64,000 nucleotides of DNA from Chryseobacterium turcicum (GTDB lineage: Bacteria; Bacteroidota; Bacteroidia; Flavobacteriales; Weeksellaceae), in assembly GCF_021010565.1 (NCBI RefSeq), contig NZ_JAJNAY010000001.1, positions 972,001 to 1,036,000 of the forward strand. Reading direction: 5' to 3'. The position numbers and the translations under genes were made by a program. Positions 26,740-34,744 of the stretch are shown piece after piece. Under the pieces are notes generated by a model. The model saw nothing but the letters and a program-made list of their open reading frames with translations. It did no database searches and was not told the DNA's origin. The first letter of the stretch is position 1. Each line of letters starts with the position of its first letter.

Positions 26740-26771
26740 CAAAACTACAAACATTTCAGCATACCAACCAA
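26740..26771 (-). promoter_or_regulatory. Promoter of tetR (-33 TTG, -7 TAGTTTTG)
   Basis: On the minus strand TAGTTTTG (26740-26747) has a TTG at 26769-26771 (21 bases) and another at 26765-26767 (17 bases). The operator copy 4 follows at once. Confidence 0.75.
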
Positions 26772-26929
26772 ATGAATTTTGATATTTAATTTTTAAGATA
26801 AGGCTTAGAAATGCAATTATAATTTGCTGTATGCTGGAAGAATGGGAGTTGGTGATTATTTGGAGTAGTTGTTTTTTAATTATTGTAAAAATTAATGAAG
26901 TAAATAGTCTGCTTCAATTAAATTATTGT

Positions 26930-26962
26930 TTGAGCAACTACTAAAAGAAATCTTTATCTTTG
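26930..26962 (+). promoter_or_regulatory. Promoter of the redoxin gene (-33 TTG, -7 TATCTTTG)
   Basis: TTG at 26930-26932 and TATCTTTG at 26955-26962 are 22 bases apart. The gene starts 18 bases downstream. Confidence 0.75.
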
Positions 26963-26980
26963 TAGACAAATAAAAAAGAT

Positions 26981-27535
26981 ATGAATACTCCGTCAAATAT
27001 GTTAGCATTAGGAACAAAAGCTCCTTTTTTTGAGCTTCCAAACCCTTCAAAAAGTAATGAAGTGCAGTCATTAGATGACTTGAAAGGCGAAAAAGGTACA
27101 TTGGTTATCTTTATGTGTAATCATTGTCCGTTTGTGTTGCACATTATCGATAAGCTGACAGAGTTGTACGAAGATTATAATGAGGCAGGAATTGAATTTA
27201 TTGCAATCAATTCTAATAATGTAGAAAAATATCCTGCAGATTCTCCGGAAAAAATGATTGAATTTCAGATTGAAAGAAAATTTGATTTTCCTTATTTATA
27301 TGACGAAAGTCAGGCTATCGCAAAAGCTTATGATGCAGCTTGTACGCCGGATTTTTTCTTCTTTGATGATAAATTAGATCTTGTTTACAGAGGTCAGATG
27401 GATGATTCAAGACCTGGAAATCACAAGGAGGTAACGGGAGAGGATTTAATTATTGCGTTTGAAAACCTTTTAATTGGTGAGCCTCAGGAAGAAATGCAGA
27501 GACCGAGTATGGGTTGTAATATTAAATGGAAATAA
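26981..27535 (+). CDS. Redoxin/AhpC-like thioredoxin family protein
   Basis: 184 residues, no signal peptide. The peroxiredoxin-like fold shows KAPFFELPNPSKSNE at the start, FMCNHCPFVLHIIDKL with Cys46 and Cys49, and a cis-Pro strand in CTPDFFFFDDKLDLVYRG. The CNHC active site differs from the single peroxidatic Cys of true AhpC, so a thiol-disulfide or peroxide-scavenging role is possible. The C-terminus (PSMGCNIKWK) contains a third Cys and matches a well-populated Bacteroidota group. It is transcribed alone, with promoter and terminator, and borders the DnaA-box region. Confidence 0.85.
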   Translation: MNTPSNMLALGTKAPFFELPNPSKSNEVQSLDDLKGEKGTLVIFMCNHCPFVLHIIDKLTELYEDYNEAGIEFIAINSNNVEKYPADSPEKMIEFQIERKFDFPYLYDESQAIAKAYDAACTPDFFFFDDKLDLVYRGQMDDSRPGNHKEVTGEDLIIAFENLLIGEPQEEMQRPSMGCNIKWK

Positions 27536-27576
27536 TTTTAAGTTGATCATTTCAGATTAATTTTTCTTAGAAATAT

Positions 27577-27609
27577 AAAAAGCTATCCTTTCGTGGATAG
27601 CTTTTTTTG
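27577..27609 (+). terminator. Terminator of the redoxin gene
   Basis: AAAAGCTATCC / GGATAGCTTTT is an 11-bp stem with a short loop, followed by a T run. Confidence 0.9.
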
Positions 27610-27627
27610 TTTAATTGTTGATAATCA

Positions 27628-28360
27628 GTGTTTTTGTGAGTTATCCACAATTTTATCCACAGACTTTCCACAGTTTTTTAGCGTGAAAATTTTCTTTTTT
27701 ATCAACTTGCTGAAAATCTTTAATTTGTAAATTTTAGAAAAAAAATTAAAATATATTATTTTTCTAATTTTCATTGAGGAATTTAATTTTATCTAATTGA
27801 TAAAGAGTGTGTTATTGATTGTGTTTTATTTTATCCACAAACTTATCCACAGGGTTATCCACAATTTGTTGTTGATAAATGCTATTAAAATTGGTTTTTT
27901 GATTTTAATATCGTCTTCAGTTTCTAGATTGTTTTATGGTGTTAAGGGGTTTAATCAACTCATATAACGTTTTAAGTAGTTTTGTTTTATCTGATAATCA
28001 GGGTGTTTTTGAGTTATCCACAATTTTATCCACAGACTTTCAACAACTTTTTTAGCGTGAAAATTTTCTTTTTTGTCAACTTTCTGAAAATCTTGAATTT
28101 ATAAATTTTTCTAAGAAATAGACTTTGTTATTTTTTTTCTAAATTCAATGAAGGGGTTTAGTTTTATCTAGTTGATGGTTAGTCTGTTATTGGTTGATTT
28201 TAATTTTATCCACAAAGTTATCCACAGGTTTATCCACAATTTATTGTTGATAAATGCTATTAAAATTTGGTTTTAATTTTAATATGGTCTTTGGCTTTTA
28301 CATTGTTTAATTGTATTAGAGGCATTTAATCAACTCATAAAACGTCTTATAAATATATTT
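27628..28360. other. Candidate replication origin: ten DnaA boxes in two duplicated blocks
   Basis: This 1-kb gene-free region (27536-28533) contains ten exact TTATCCACA sequences, all in the same orientation. They start at 27641, 27653, 27831, 27843, 27855, 28014, 28026, 28206, 28218 and 28230. Within each cluster the boxes are exactly 12 bases apart. The pattern two + three occurs twice, offset by 373-375 bases, and the sequence between is also similar (for example GTTGATAAATGCTATTAAAATT follows both triplets), so the block is a tandem duplication. Between the clusters lie very AT-rich stretches (about 27720-27790 and 28090-28150) that could unwind. No dnaA or other replication gene lies in the window. 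A DnaA-titrating locus is the main alternative. Confidence 0.75.
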
Positions 28361-28533
28361 CAGATTTTATTAAAATAAGTAATATTGTTAAAGCTAGAAT
28401 TACAGCGGTAATTCTAGCATATTTCTCTCCTGCGTTATTAGTGATTCTTATTGTTACAGTATTAATTTACAAGCTACGGAAATGTAGTTTGATTTTGTTT
28501 ATCGCGCTTTTCAGCTTTATGTAGTCAGTGTTT

Positions 28534-29172
28534 TTACTTCAAAAACGGATTATATTGCTTTTCAAAACCAATCGTTGTAGGATTTCCATGTCCTGAAAAA
28601 ACCTGCGTTTCATCATCTAAAACAAAGAGTTTCGTTTTAATTCCTTCAATCAATTGATTATAATTTCCTTTGTAAAGATCTGTTCTTCCTATGCTTCCTT
28701 CAAATAACACATCGCCGGAAATCATAAATTTTTGAGTTTCGTTATGATAAACAACACTTCCAGGAGAATGCCCCGGAACATGATAGATTTTAAATTTTTC
28801 TCCGTCAAAATCTAGTTCATCACCATCATTTACATACTCGGTTTCAACCTTTACCGTAGGAACCTGAAAGCCAAATCTTGCACCGCTTGCCTGAAGCATA
28901 TCTAAAACTTCCTGGTCTTCCTGATGCATAGTCACAGGAACTTTGAATGTATCAAAAGCCCATTGTAAACCTAAAACATGATCAATATGAGCGTGTGTTA
29001 AAAGTATTTTTTCAATTTTTAAACCGTTTTCAGTGATGAAATTTGAAATTGCATGAGTTTCCTGCTCATTCATATTTCCTGGATCTATCAGCCAAGCATT
29101 TTTATTTTCATTAAAAAGAATATAAGTATTTTCACTTGCAAAATTGAATACGAAAGCCTGTATTTGAAACAT
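28534..29172 (-). CDS. MBL-fold metallo-hydrolase (glyoxalase II-like)
   Basis: 212 residues. Metal-binding motifs are THAHIDH (59-65), HVPGHSPGSV (histidine on the third loop), SGDVLFEGSIGRTD (bridging Asp) and FSGHGNPT near the C-terminus. This is the glyoxalase II / persulfide dioxygenase-like group of small MBL hydrolases, and thioester hydrolysis is the likely chemistry. Cytoplasmic. A TATTTTTG box lies at 29193-29200. It borders the DnaA-box region on its right side. The exact substrate cannot be told. Confidence 0.9.
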   Translation of the reverse strand: MFQIQAFVFNFASENTYILFNENKNAWLIDPGNMNEQETHAISNFITENGLKIEKILLTHAHIDHVLGLQWAFDTFKVPVTMHQEDQEVLDMLQASGARFGFQVPTVKVETEYVNDGDELDFDGEKFKIYHVPGHSPGSVVYHNETQKFMISGDVLFEGSIGRTDLYKGNYNQLIEGIKTKLFVLDDETQVFSGHGNPTTIGFEKQYNPFLK

Positions 29173-29192
29173 ATTTCTGAATATTTTTTTAT

Positions 29193-29200
29193 CAAAAATA
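29193..29200 (-). promoter_or_regulatory. -7 promoter element of the MBL hydrolase (TATTTTTG)
   Basis: Perfect TAnnTTTG on the minus strand, 20 bases before the start. It is divergent from the box at 29222-29229. Confidence 0.6.
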
Positions 29201-29221
29201 CAATATTCTTCAGAGATTCGT

Positions 29222-29229
29222 TATCTTCG
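29222..29229 (+). promoter_or_regulatory. Probable -7 element of the T9SS plug gene (TATCTTCG)
   Basis: One mismatch from TAnnTTTG, ending five bases before the ATG at 29235, so the transcript may be leaderless. Confidence 0.5.
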
Positions 29230-29234
29230 TCATA

Positions 29235-30446
29235 ATGAAAACGTTGCAGATATTTTTACTCAGTTTAGGTTCGCTAGCTTTTGGGCAGAACATTCAAAGT
29301 ATTCAATTGTTTAATCCTCAAACCAATGACGAGACGCCGGTAATCACAATGGGTCAGCAATTCGTATTGAGTTTTGATGATTTAACCAATTCAAGTGAAT
29401 TGTACCGTTATACAATCAAACATTTCGATAGAAATTGGGAAGATGACAATCTTTTTTTTAGTGAAATTGCCAATGGCTCGATGAATGCGTTGCTCGACCA
29501 GTTTCAGTATTCTTTTAATACACTTCAGGCGTACACTCATTATACTTTAAATTTTCCCAATGAGAAAATACAGCCGAAAATTTCAGGTAATTTTGAATTG
29601 ATTGTTTATAAAAGTTCGGTAGATCAGCCACTTTTTAAAAGAAGATTTTCTATCGTGGAAGATAATGTGAATTTAGCGTTGAATATATCTAGAATTGCAG
29701 ATGCTAAAAACCCGAATATCAATCAAAGGGTAGAAGTACAGGCGGTTGCAAAAGCAGGAGATTTAACTTCAAATGTGAATTCTATGTCGCTTATGGTGAT
29801 GCAGAATAATAATCCCAATATGAAGATTACCAATCAGAAACCGAGCGCAACGATGGGGAATCAATTACTTTTTCAACAGTTGAATCTTGCTTTTCCTGGG
29901 AATAATGAGTTTTATTATTTTGATAATAAAAATATGAGAATTGCAGCAGATATGGTGCGTGAAACAGGAATTGTAGATGGAGTTAATCAAACCTATCTTC
30001 ATCCGGTTTGGGCGTATCCTTTAAATTATCAATACCAACCAGATGTAAACGGAGCTTGGTATTACCGTAGAAATGATTTGGGATTAGAAAGAGATGCTGC
30101 TCGTGAAGCGGATTATGCTTGGGTGCATTTTTCTTTAGATTCCGATTTAATGGATAAGGAATTATACATTGTAGGTGGATTCAATGATTTTAAAGCGACC
30201 AAAGAATTTCAAATGCATTACGATGAAGCCGCTAAAAAATATATTGCAAAGATTTATATGAAGCAAGGTTTTTACAACTACATTTTAGCAACCAAAGAAG
30301 CAAATGGTTCTTTGAATTTAGGTGAAATTAACGGTAATTTCTGGCAGACAGAAAATCTTTATCAGGCATTTTTATATTACAAACCTTTCGGTAGAAATTA
30401 TGATGGTTTAGCCGGATACGGAGAATTCAGAACTCCGGTTAGATAG
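29235..30446 (+). CDS. Type IX secretion system plug protein (DUF5103)
   Basis: 403 residues with a signal peptide (1-18, ending LAFGQ). The family is recognised by the early beta-rich segment (NIQSIQLFNPQTNDETPVI), YTIKHFDRNWEDDNL, HYTLNFPNEKIQPKISGNFEL and the central FPGNNEFYYFDNKNMRI region. In Flavobacterium johnsoniae the DUF5103 protein is the plug that closes the SprA translocon pore on the periplasmic side. It therefore belongs with the T9SS cargo seen at 0.6, 1.6 and 50.6 kb. The C-terminal part (about 285-370) resembles a carbohydrate-binding-like beta domain. Confidence 0.85.
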   Translation: MKTLQIFLLSLGSLAFGQNIQSIQLFNPQTNDETPVITMGQQFVLSFDDLTNSSELYRYTIKHFDRNWEDDNLFFSEIANGSMNALLDQFQYSFNTLQAYTHYTLNFPNEKIQPKISGNFELIVYKSSVDQPLFKRRFSIVEDNVNLALNISRIADAKNPNINQRVEVQAVAKAGDLTSNVNSMSLMVMQNNNPNMKITNQKPSATMGNQLLFQQLNLAFPGNNEFYYFDNKNMRIAADMVRETGIVDGVNQTYLHPVWAYPLNYQYQPDVNGAWYYRRNDLGLERDAAREADYAWVHFSLDSDLMDKELYIVGGFNDFKATKEFQMHYDEAAKKYIAKIYMKQGFYNYILATKEANGSLNLGEINGNFWQTENLYQAFLYYKPFGRNYDGLAGYGEFRTPVR

Positions 30447-30497
30447 CGTTCTAAGAGTTTACTTTCTTAAATTTAGATTATAATCTTTAAAATACAA

Positions 30498-30533
30498 AAC
30501 CTTCCAAACTTGCACATTTGGAAGGTTTTTTTT
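30498..30533 (+). terminator. Terminator of the plug gene
   Basis: ACCTTCCAAA / TTTGGAAGGT is a 10-bp stem with an 8-base loop and eight T following. Confidence 0.9.
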
Positions 30534-30619
30534 GAAAGTGTTTAATGTCTTGCGAAGACATCAATAGAAAAATTAAACTATATAATAATGTCAAAAAAAG
30601 TTCTACACTAAAGGCATTC

Positions 30620-30886
30620 TTAATTATTATCTTTAAAAATTGCCGCTATAAAAAGATTATCACCGTCTTCGAATATATAATGAATCTGCACAGGGAAATT
30701 TTCGGGTTTGTAAACCTGGAGTTCTCTGTTTTTAATATCTAATTTTTCGTAATCGCACAAAATATTATTAATTGATTCTTTTAATTCATTCAAAAAATAT
30801 CTGTCTTTATTTTTTTCTTCAGCATTAAAAACTCGCATCAGCATTCTAATGTCATTTTTTGCAATCGATGACAGTAAAACTTTCAT
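30620..30886 (-). CDS. RelE/ParE-type toxin
   Basis: 88 residues. The ParE/RelE fold is seen in SIAKNDIRMLMRVF, the helical pair (YFLNELKESINNILCDYEKL), the strand RELQVYKPENFPVQIHYIFED, and the final FIAAIFKDN strand. Length and layout match ParE-like toxins that poison gyrase or cut mRNA; which one cannot be told. It shares one base (TAATG) with the upstream antitoxin gene, the typical toxin-antitoxin coupling. Confidence 0.75.
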   Translation of the reverse strand: MKVLLSSIAKNDIRMLMRVFNAEEKNKDRYFLNELKESINNILCDYEKLDIKNRELQVYKPENFPVQIHYIFEDGDNLFIAAIFKDNN

Positions 30887-31113
30887 TATGCGGAGATTTT
30901 TTCTAAGTCAGAAATATTCTCAAAGAAATCAAGCTTCGTAGACGGGTTTTCTGAGTGAAATTGCATTCTGCTAAAAACTTCATCCAACTGAAATTGTAGA
31001 ACATTAGATTTTACAGTCTTTTCTAAGTTATCCACAATCTTAATGAACGCTTCTGCAAGTTCCGGAGTGAAATTTTCAACCTTTCTTTTTAAGATTTCTA
31101 TACTTGTGCTCAT
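30886..31113 (-). CDS. Antitoxin partner of the ParE-type toxin
   Basis: 75 residues, mostly helical (SIEILKRKVENFTPELAEAF, KIVDNLEKTVKSNV). It is small and acidic at its C-terminus (FFENISDLEKISA). It is assigned as antitoxin from position (first gene, stop overlapping the toxin start by one base), not from a recognisable DNA-binding domain. It also contains one more exact DnaA-box sequence (31028-31036), probably by chance. Confidence 0.65.
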   Translation of the reverse strand: MSTSIEILKRKVENFTPELAEAFIKIVDNLEKTVKSNVLQFQLDEVFSRMQFHSENPSTKLDFFENISDLEKISA

Positions 31114-31276
31114 TATTTCTTAAAATTTAAATAAGACCCTATGTTTTGATAGAGTAAATGTATGAAAAAATATTAAAATATAAAACCAACCCCTATTTAA
31201 ATTTAATTAATTTGAAAAAAATATGTTTTTAATTTTATTTTGTTATTTTTTTTAGGGGGTGTATTAAAAATAAACA

Positions 31277-31305
31277 AAAAAAGACATCTGATTTCTCAAA
31301 TGTCT
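31277..31305 (-). terminator. Terminator of hemH
   Basis: AGACAT.TGA / TCA.ATGTCT hairpin followed on the minus strand by seven T. Confidence 0.8.
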
Positions 31306-31326
31306 CTTGTATTTTTTAAATAATAT

Positions 31327-32349
31327 TTAAACTAAATAAAACTCATTCAGTTTTTCTTCGCAAAGTATCTTCACGACATCAATCCAGCGGTCTTCGTCAT
31401 TCAGACATGGGATGTAATGGAAGTTTTCTCCGCCGCCATGCTCAAACTGATGTTTTCCTTCTACAGAAATTTCTTCCAAGGTTTCCAGGCAGTCGGAAAC
31501 GAAAGCCGGGCAAACAATAGCCAGATTTTTAACTCCTTTTTTACCGATTGTTTCCAGAGTTTCATCGGTGTAAGGTTCCATCCATTTGTCTTTTCCTAAT
31601 CTTGATTGGAAGGTTACCATCACTTTTTCTTTTGGTAAGCCTAATTTTTTAATCACCGAGTTGGTAACATCAAAACATTGATGGCGATAACAAAACTGAT
31701 GACTCGGATTATTTTCACGAGAACAGCAATCGTTCAGATTACATGTATTCGTAGGGTCGGTCTTATAAATATGTCTTTCCGGAACGCCGTGATAAGAAAA
31801 CTGTAATGCATCAAAATTTTCAGGAAGTTTTTCTCTGATGCTTTCTGCTAGACAGTCGATGTAAATTTCTCTGTTGTAAAAAGGCTGAATATAATTGATT
31901 TTAATTCCGGGAAATTTCTTTTTTCTTACTTCTTCTGCTTTTTCAATCACCGTTTCCGTTGTACTCATCGCATATTGCGGGTACAAAGGGAAAAGAACGA
32001 TTTCCGAAACGCCTTGGTCAACTAATTTTTGAATTCCAGCTTCAATGCTTGGTTGTGCATATCGCATTCCGATTTCTACCGGAACATCAACCAGCTTTTG
32101 AAGTTTTTTCTGAATTTTCTGAGTAATGACAATTAATGGGGAACCTTCGTCTGTCCAAACTGTTTTGTAAGCTTCGGCAGATTTTGCGGGTCTTGTATTT
32201 AAAATAATTCCCTGCACCAAAAGCGCACGGAAAAACCATCGGTAATCAATCACCTTTTCGTCCATCAAGAATTCATCAAGATATTCTCTTACATCGGGTA
32301 CAGCAGTAGATTTTGGTGAACCGAGATTGACTAATAATATTCCTTTCAT
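31327..32349 (-). CDS. hemH: Ferrochelatase
   Basis: 340 residues. It opens with LLVNLGSPKS, followed by the FSYHGVPERHIYKTD motif with the catalytic His and the conserved acidic side (CPAFVSDCLETLEEI). It inserts Fe2+ into protoporphyrin IX in the last step of haem synthesis. A Cys-rich stretch (CNLNDCCSRENNPSHQFC) follows the catalytic motif. Some bacterial ferrochelatases have cysteines here, but a cluster cannot be shown. It lies 70 bases from the NifU-like gene across a short inverted repeat. Confidence 0.95.
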   Translation of the reverse strand: MKGILLVNLGSPKSTAVPDVREYLDEFLMDEKVIDYRWFFRALLVQGIILNTRPAKSAEAYKTVWTDEGSPLIVITQKIQKKLQKLVDVPVEIGMRYAQPSIEAGIQKLVDQGVSEIVLFPLYPQYAMSTTETVIEKAEEVRKKKFPGIKINYIQPFYNREIYIDCLAESIREKLPENFDALQFSYHGVPERHIYKTDPTNTCNLNDCCSRENNPSHQFCYRHQCFDVTNSVIKKLGLPKEKVMVTFQSRLGKDKWMEPYTDETLETIGKKGVKNLAIVCPAFVSDCLETLEEISVEGKHQFEHGGGENFHYIPCLNDEDRWIDVVKILCEEKLNEFYLV

Positions 32350-32350
32350 A

Positions 32351-32418
32351 AATATAAGTAATGAGTAATTGGTAATGAGTAATGCATTACTGATTGTACA
32401 TTACTCATTACTAATATT
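32351..32418. repeat. AGTAATGAGTAA inverted repeat between nifU-like gene and hemH
   Basis: Arms 32351-32368 (AATATAAGTAATGAGTAA) and 32401-32418 match at 17 of 18 positions. The sequence between repeats the same unit (GGTAATGAGTAATGCATTACT). Confidence 0.75.
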
Positions 32419-32419
32419 T

Positions 32420-33298
32420 TTATCCGTTTACAGCTTCTACATGTTCAACTAAATCGGGAACGAATTGTTTTAAAATATTTTCGATTCCTCCTTTTAAGGT
32501 AGCTGTTGAACTTGGGCAGCCTGAACAAGCACCTTGTAGCAACATCTTTGCCGTTTTGTTTGCAGCATCATATTCCAATAAAGAAATTTTTCCACCGTCG
32601 TTTTCTACAGCAGGAGCTACATATTCATTTAGAATGTCAGAAATTTTTTGCTCATCCTCGGTATAATCTCTGTTGATGATTTTTTCTACAGGGTTTTCAT
32701 GCTTTTGAGACTCAATATTTGAGATTACACCACCACTTTGAAGGTATTCTGCAATATAACCACGCACAGCCATCATTACCTGATGCCATTCTACGGAATT
32801 ATCTCTCGTAACCGCTACAAAATTATCTGAGATGAAAACTTCTTTCGCAAAATCAAATTCCGTGAAAATAGCCTGTGCTAAAGGAACGCCTTCCGCTTCG
32901 TTTTTAGATTTTACCTCTACAAAACCATCCATCAGCATTTTGCTAGAAACAAATTTCATTGCATTAGGATTCGGAGTCATTTCAGCATAAATCTCAATCA
33001 TTTCTTTTTTCTTCTGCAGATAAATTCTTGGGTTAGCCAAAAGTTCGTCTTCAATTACGTTTTTAAGGCTTTCAGCAACATGTTCCCATTCTACAGTATC
33101 TTGTTTTGCTACCGCTACAAAATTAGCTGTAATAAAAATTCTTTCAACAAAAGGATAATTAAAAAGCTCTTGTGCCAAAGGAATTTCTGATATATCTGAA
33201 TCTCTATCCAACTCTAAAGACCCCGGAATCAAATTGTAATCAGCTACAAATTTTATCACTTTCGGGTTTTCTGTTGGTTCTATAAGTATCGTACGCAT
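32420..33298 (-). CDS. NifU-family Fe-S scaffold protein with duplicated Nfu N-terminal domains
   Basis: 292 residues. Two copies of the Nfu N-domain are visible (about 1-85 with TENPKVIKFVADYNLIPGS, and about 108-190 with TPNPNAMKFVSSKMLMDG). A C-terminal NifU domain carries the cluster-binding CSGCPSS motif. It should carry or deliver Fe-S clusters in the cytoplasm. A duplicated N-domain is usual in Bacteroidota. A -7 box (TATTTTTG, 33321-33328) lies 22 bases upstream. The neighbouring hemH is also an iron-dependent pathway gene. Confidence 0.93.
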   Translation of the reverse strand: MRTILIEPTENPKVIKFVADYNLIPGSLELDRDSDISEIPLAQELFNYPFVERIFITANFVAVAKQDTVEWEHVAESLKNVIEDELLANPRIYLQKKKEMIEIYAEMTPNPNAMKFVSSKMLMDGFVEVKSKNEAEGVPLAQAIFTEFDFAKEVFISDNFVAVTRDNSVEWHQVMMAVRGYIAEYLQSGGVISNIESQKHENPVEKIINRDYTEDEQKISDILNEYVAPAVENDGGKISLLEYDAANKTAKMLLQGACSGCPSSTATLKGGIENILKQFVPDLVEHVEAVNG

Positions 33299-33320
33299 TT
33301 TTTCGTTAAATTTGAGAATA

Positions 33321-33328
33321 CAAAAATA
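33321..33328 (-). promoter_or_regulatory. -7 promoter element of the NifU-like gene (TATTTTTG)
   Basis: Perfect TAnnTTTG on the minus strand, 22 bases upstream of the start codon. Confidence 0.6.
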
Positions 33329-33454
33329 CGGATTTAGAACTTAGAAGCCCGACGTTGGAAGTTAGATTTTTGCTATCACTGTAATTTACAATTTGTGATT
33401 TCATTAATTTGATTTTCAAAATGAGCTCATTATCAAATTTTCAAATTAATTCAA

Positions 33455-33970
33455 ATGGCACTTATAAAAGAACTTTTAGGAAAAACACCGCAAATTGGTG
33501 AAAATGCTTTTTTAGCAGAAACGGCAACAATTATCGGAAATGTCACGATGGGGAGAGATTGCAGTATTTGGTATAATGCGGTAATCAGAGGAGATGTGCA
33601 TTACATCAAAATGGGCAATAAAGTAAATGTACAAGATAATGCGATGTTGCATTGTACGTATGAAAAGTTTCCTTTAGAAATCGGTAATAATGTTTCAATT
33701 GGTCACAACGCAATTGTTCACGGTTGTAGGATTCACGACAATGTTTTGATAGGGATGGGTTCTATCGTTATGGATGATTGCACAATTGAGCAAAATTCTA
33801 TTGTTGGAGCAGGTTCTGTCGTTACGCAAGGAACGCATATTAAATCTGGTGAAGTTTGGGGCGGTGTTCCGGCTAGAAAGATTAAAGATATTTCGGCAGC
33901 TCTTCTGGAAGGTGAAGTCAATAGAATTGCAGATAATTACGTGAAATATTCTTCTTGGTATAAAGATTAG
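33455..33970 (+). CDS. Gamma carbonic anhydrase family protein
   Basis: 171 residues. Left-handed beta-helix hexapeptide repeats (GNVTMGRDCSIWYNAVIRGD, IGNNVSIGHNAIVHGC, NVLIGMGSIVMDD) form almost the whole chain, ending with a short helix (ALLEGEVNRIADNYV). Possible zinc-site histidines are those of AMLHC, IGHNA and VHGC. The family includes true carbonic anhydrases and CaiE/PaaY-like hydratases, and the activity here cannot be decided. No perfect promoter box was found upstream. Confidence 0.92.
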   Translation: MALIKELLGKTPQIGENAFLAETATIIGNVTMGRDCSIWYNAVIRGDVHYIKMGNKVNVQDNAMLHCTYEKFPLEIGNNVSIGHNAIVHGCRIHDNVLIGMGSIVMDDCTIEQNSIVGAGSVVTQGTHIKSGEVWGGVPARKIKDISAALLEGEVNRIADNYVKYSSWYKD

Positions 33971-34044
33971 GATTTATTTGATTAATAGAAATAAGCTTTA
34001 GCTCGTTTTAAATTAAAAAAAATCAATGGCTTTAGTCAAAATCT

Positions 34045-34086
34045 AATAAAGGTCTGAAATTATTTAGTTTTCAGACCTTTATTTTA
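34045..34086 (+). terminator. Terminator after the gamma carbonic anhydrase gene
   Basis: AATAAAGGTCTGAAA / TTTCAGACCTTTATT is a 15-bp stem with a short loop. It lies 75 bases beyond the stop codon and can also act for the leftward gene at 34237. Confidence 0.85.
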
Positions 34087-34236
34087 AATTCTGCGGAATA
34101 ATTAATGTTGTATTTTATGAAGATAAGCGTCAGGTTGTAAGTCTTTTATCTATTTTCTTTCATCTACTTATTTCTATATTATTAAATTGTTGAATTTCAA
34201 TCTGTCAACTAAAAACTAACAACCATCAACTCCTTA

Positions 34237-34680
34237 TTAATAAACCAAAACCGCTTTTTCACCCTGACATTTCACGCCGGTAGGTTCTGCTGCCATCATG
34301 CAATCTGAAGTAATGCCATATTTTTTATTAAATTCTGACATGCTTTGTGTATAACTTTCTATTTTTTTAAGAATGGAAGCTTCCAGTTTTTTGGGATAAG
34401 CAATGTATGAAACCGGTCCGCCACACGCTTTAGCTCCCATCGGTGCAAACGTCCATTCAGAAGCTGTTGTGCATTTTTCTTTTGCGATTTCAGATTCTAT
34501 CATACTTTTTAGTTTATCTAGATTGGCTTCATCATACTTTTTACTGCTTTCATCTGCGGGTCTTTCCGAAATATCTTTTGGTAAATTTGAGTTGTCACCA
34601 GAATTCGAAGAGGCACAAGAAGCTATTGTAAATGCACTAAATAATGCAATAGCGAAGTATTTTATAAAAGAGTTTTTCAT
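34237..34680 (-). CDS. Uncharacterised lipoprotein
   Basis: 147 residues. The lipobox IASC gives Cys22 after a signal peptide (MKNSFIKYFAIALFSAF). A Ser/Asn/Asp linker (23-55) follows, then a domain of ~95 residues with four Cys (KCTTASEW, KACGG, SDCMM, VKCQG), likely two disulfides. I do not recognise a family. It stands alone on the minus strand, divergent from the Pif1-like helicase gene. Confidence 0.7.
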   Translation of the reverse strand: MKNSFIKYFAIALFSAFTIASCASSNSGDNSNLPKDISERPADESSKKYDEANLDKLKSMIESEIAKEKCTTASEWTFAPMGAKACGGPVSYIAYPKKLEASILKKIESYTQSMSEFNKKYGITSDCMMAAEPTGVKCQGEKAVLVY

Positions 34681-34730
34681 AATTTATTTTTTTTAAGCGA
34701 ATCAAAGTTTATGCCTATCCACATTTTCCG

Positions 34731-34738
34731 TAATTTTG
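34731..34738 (+). promoter_or_regulatory. -7 promoter element of the helicase gene (TAATTTTG)
   Basis: Perfect TAnnTTTG ending six bases before the ATG at 34745. The longer open frame would begin at the TTG inside this box, so the ATG is the start. Confidence 0.7.
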
Positions 34739-34744
34739 CACGCG

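Noticed and set aside
27641..28238. A CRISPR array (evenly spaced repeats)
   Set aside because: The repeated unit is only 9 bases with 3-base gaps, no palindromic repeat and no spacers or cas genes. It is a DnaA-box cluster.
27536..28533. Small genes or a non-coding RNA in the 1-kb gap
   Set aside because: No open frame with a plausible start, and the region is explained by duplicated DnaA boxes and AT-rich spacers. A small RNA cannot be excluded from sequence alone.
31028..31036. An eleventh DnaA box in the antitoxin gene
   Set aside because: A single exact match inside coding sequence, away from the clusters; likely chance in an AT-rich genome.
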